From Biscogniauxia marginata (taxonomy: Eukaryota; Ascomycota; Sordariomycetes; Xylariales; Xylariaceae): 64,000 bases of DNA. A program made the translations under genes and the position numbers. Below the pieces are notes generated by a model. It was not told the DNA's origin. It saw only the letters and a list, made by a program, of their open reading frames with translations, and did not search any database. Each line of letters starts with the position of its first letter. The stretch's first letter is position 1. The stretch covers positions 1-64,000 of the forward strand of contig MU404173.1 in assembly GCA_022695795.1 (NCBI GenBank). Direction: 5' to 3'. Below, in pieces: positions 62,657-64,000 of the stretch.

Positions 62657-64000
62657 ATGAGCGATTTCTTAGTCCGCAGCTTGGTTAGACGTCCGATCAC
62701 CACTTCTCTCAAAACTCGCCATCAACTGTGTCGGAGGCTTGCGACATACCCCGCGATGGACTCGATCAAGGTCCATAACTCCTTGAAGCCGGGAGGGCCT
62801 GTCCCTCTCGTGCCTATAGAGAAGGGAAAGCTATCCTGGTATGCCTGCGGTCCGACAGTATACGATCAGAGCCATTTGGGCCATGCGCGCAACTACGTCT
62901 CTACCGACATCATACGGCGCATTCTCGCGCATTACTTCGGCTTCAATGTCAAGTTTGTCATGAACTTCACTGATGTTGACGACAAGGTCCGCCGCGCTTC
63001 TGTATAGCTCTAGACCACTCTAACCTAATGGCGTCCTAGTAGATCATTATAAAGGCCCGGCGACAGAGATTACTGGACCTCGAGAAGAAGAAGAAACACA
63101 CAGATGCAGAGCTCAAGGAGCTGGCATTGGCCGCCTTCCAGGCTTATGCGAAAAGCAACCTCCCTGCCCTCCTAGACCCCGCCGACCAGCAATTAGACCT
63201 AGATAATTACAACGCTAGGAGAGATGCTGCCTATGGCAACATATTAGCTGGAGGCGCTTTATCGCCCGATGGCAAACCGGGCGATGCTGAAGCGAAGATC
63301 AAGATGCATATTAGCAACATGACCTCTGCAGTCATTTCTATCAGCGGGAACCACCAGATCTTCAAAGGCGCCGAAGAAATTCTGTTGCCCTACCTCGACT
63401 CGCTGTACAAGGAGACGATTGATACCAGCGACCAAACGATGTTTACAGATCTGACTCGGTTTATGGAGGGAGAGTTCACGGACGATATGGATGCGCTCAA
63501 TGTTCTTCGTCCTGACGTTGTCACGAGAGTAACAGATTACGTCCCGCAAATTGCGAAATTTGTCGAGAAGGTTGTGGAAAAGGGGTTTGCGTACGAGGCT
63601 GAAGGATCAGTCTACTTTGACATTGCTGCGTTTGAGAAGGCCGGCAATACGTACGCAAGGCTTCGACCGGACAGCCGAAATGATAAAGCTTTGCAGGAAG
63701 AGGGCGAAGGCTCCTTGTCGAAAAGCCTCGGGGGCAAACGAGGTCCTGGTGATTTTGCCCTCTGGAAGTCTTCTAAACCGGGCGAGCCGTACTGGCCAAG
63801 CAAATGGGGCAATGGACGGCCAGGCTGGCATATTGAATGCTCAGTTATGGCATCCGATGTCCTGGGTTCCCGAATGGATCTCCACTCGGGAGGTATAGAC
63901 CTCGCCTTCCCTCACCATGATAATGAGTTGGCCCAAAGCGAGGCTTACTACTGTAAAAATGGCCACGAACACACTTGGGTCAACTACTTCTTGCATATGG
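62657..64000 (+). CDS. Cysteinyl-tRNA synthetase, 3' part beyond window
   Basis: Exon 1 (62657-62986) and exon 2 (63043 to the window edge) join in phase 0 across a 56-bp intron with branch site CTAAC; the frame is open to base 64000, so the gene is truncated. Residues 1-33 form an Arg-rich, amphipathic mitochondrial presequence ([21 protein letters not shown] without acids). A second in-frame Met at 62756 (M34) starts the cytosolic-length form. The catalytic domain shows [18 protein letters not shown] with zinc ligand C64 and the HIGH box HLGH at 73-76, FTDVDDK at the splice, [17 protein letters not shown] with a second zinc Cys, and [18 protein letters not shown] lies outside the window. 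A eukaryote-type insertion rich in Lys (about 119-230) is present. It charges tRNA-Cys, probably in both cytosol and mitochondria. Confidence 0.95.

Overview
The window is nuclear DNA of a filamentous ascomycete (Pezizomycotina, most likely a Sordariomycete). The supporting signs are short GT-AG introns of about 50-190 bp with CTAAC- or CTGAC-like branch sites, fungus-only families (FunK1 kinase, 2EXR proteins, NmrA-like reductase, Sac3), RIP-type decay (C-to-T on either strand) of an AT-rich repeat block, and wide intergenic gaps holding a recurrent TACCTAGGTA-type motif. No species can be named from sequence alone.

Layout. 1-3.6 kb: extremely AT-rich, RIP-decayed transposable-element DNA with a 9-bp satellite at the left edge. 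4.0-9.6 kb: a graveyard of accessory genes: a FunK1 kinase pseudogene whose catalytic HRD has become Tyr-stop-Asp, a decayed membrane-protein gene, and doubtful hypothetical ORFs. 11.6-16.0 kb: intact Sac3 mRNA-export factor. 17.8-19.2 kb: conserved-type hypothetical protein. 20.4-21.6 kb: very GC-rich nitronate monooxygenase. 23.9-29.0 kb: one intact 2EXR gene and one broken one. 30.9-35.9 kb: a doubtful small gene, a 17-bp tandem repeat, and a fusion of an adenylation domain with a ferric-reductase-like membrane flavoprotein. 38.3-39.7 kb: six-exon enoyl-CoA hydratase. 41.8-42.7 kb: another decayed ORF, probably 2EXR. 44.2-47.4 kb: NmrA-like reductase converging on a GPI-anchored aspartic protease. 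50.8-56.2 kb: a 1666-residue multidomain redox protein. 60.7-64.0 kb: divergently transcribed TRM61 (tRNA m1A58 methyltransferase) and cysteinyl-tRNA synthetase, the latter cut by the window edge.

The most exciting locus is at 50818-56152. The protein joins an indoleamine 2,3-dioxygenase-like haem domain, a P450-reductase-type FAD/NADPH module without a flavodoxin domain, and a cytochrome b5 domain, followed by an uncharacterised helical region and a disordered tail. Stand-alone IDO needs external electrons, and cytochrome b5 with P450 reductase has been reported to supply them in mammalian cells. The fusion therefore looks like a self-sufficient, NADPH-driven IDO-type oxygenase.

The exon joins for Sac3, nitronate monooxygenase, the adenylation-reductase fusion, enoyl-CoA hydratase, aspartic protease, the IDO fusion and CysRS were worked out by hand from splice signals and reading phase, and all close in frame. 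Domain names come from recognising family motifs, not from a database search.
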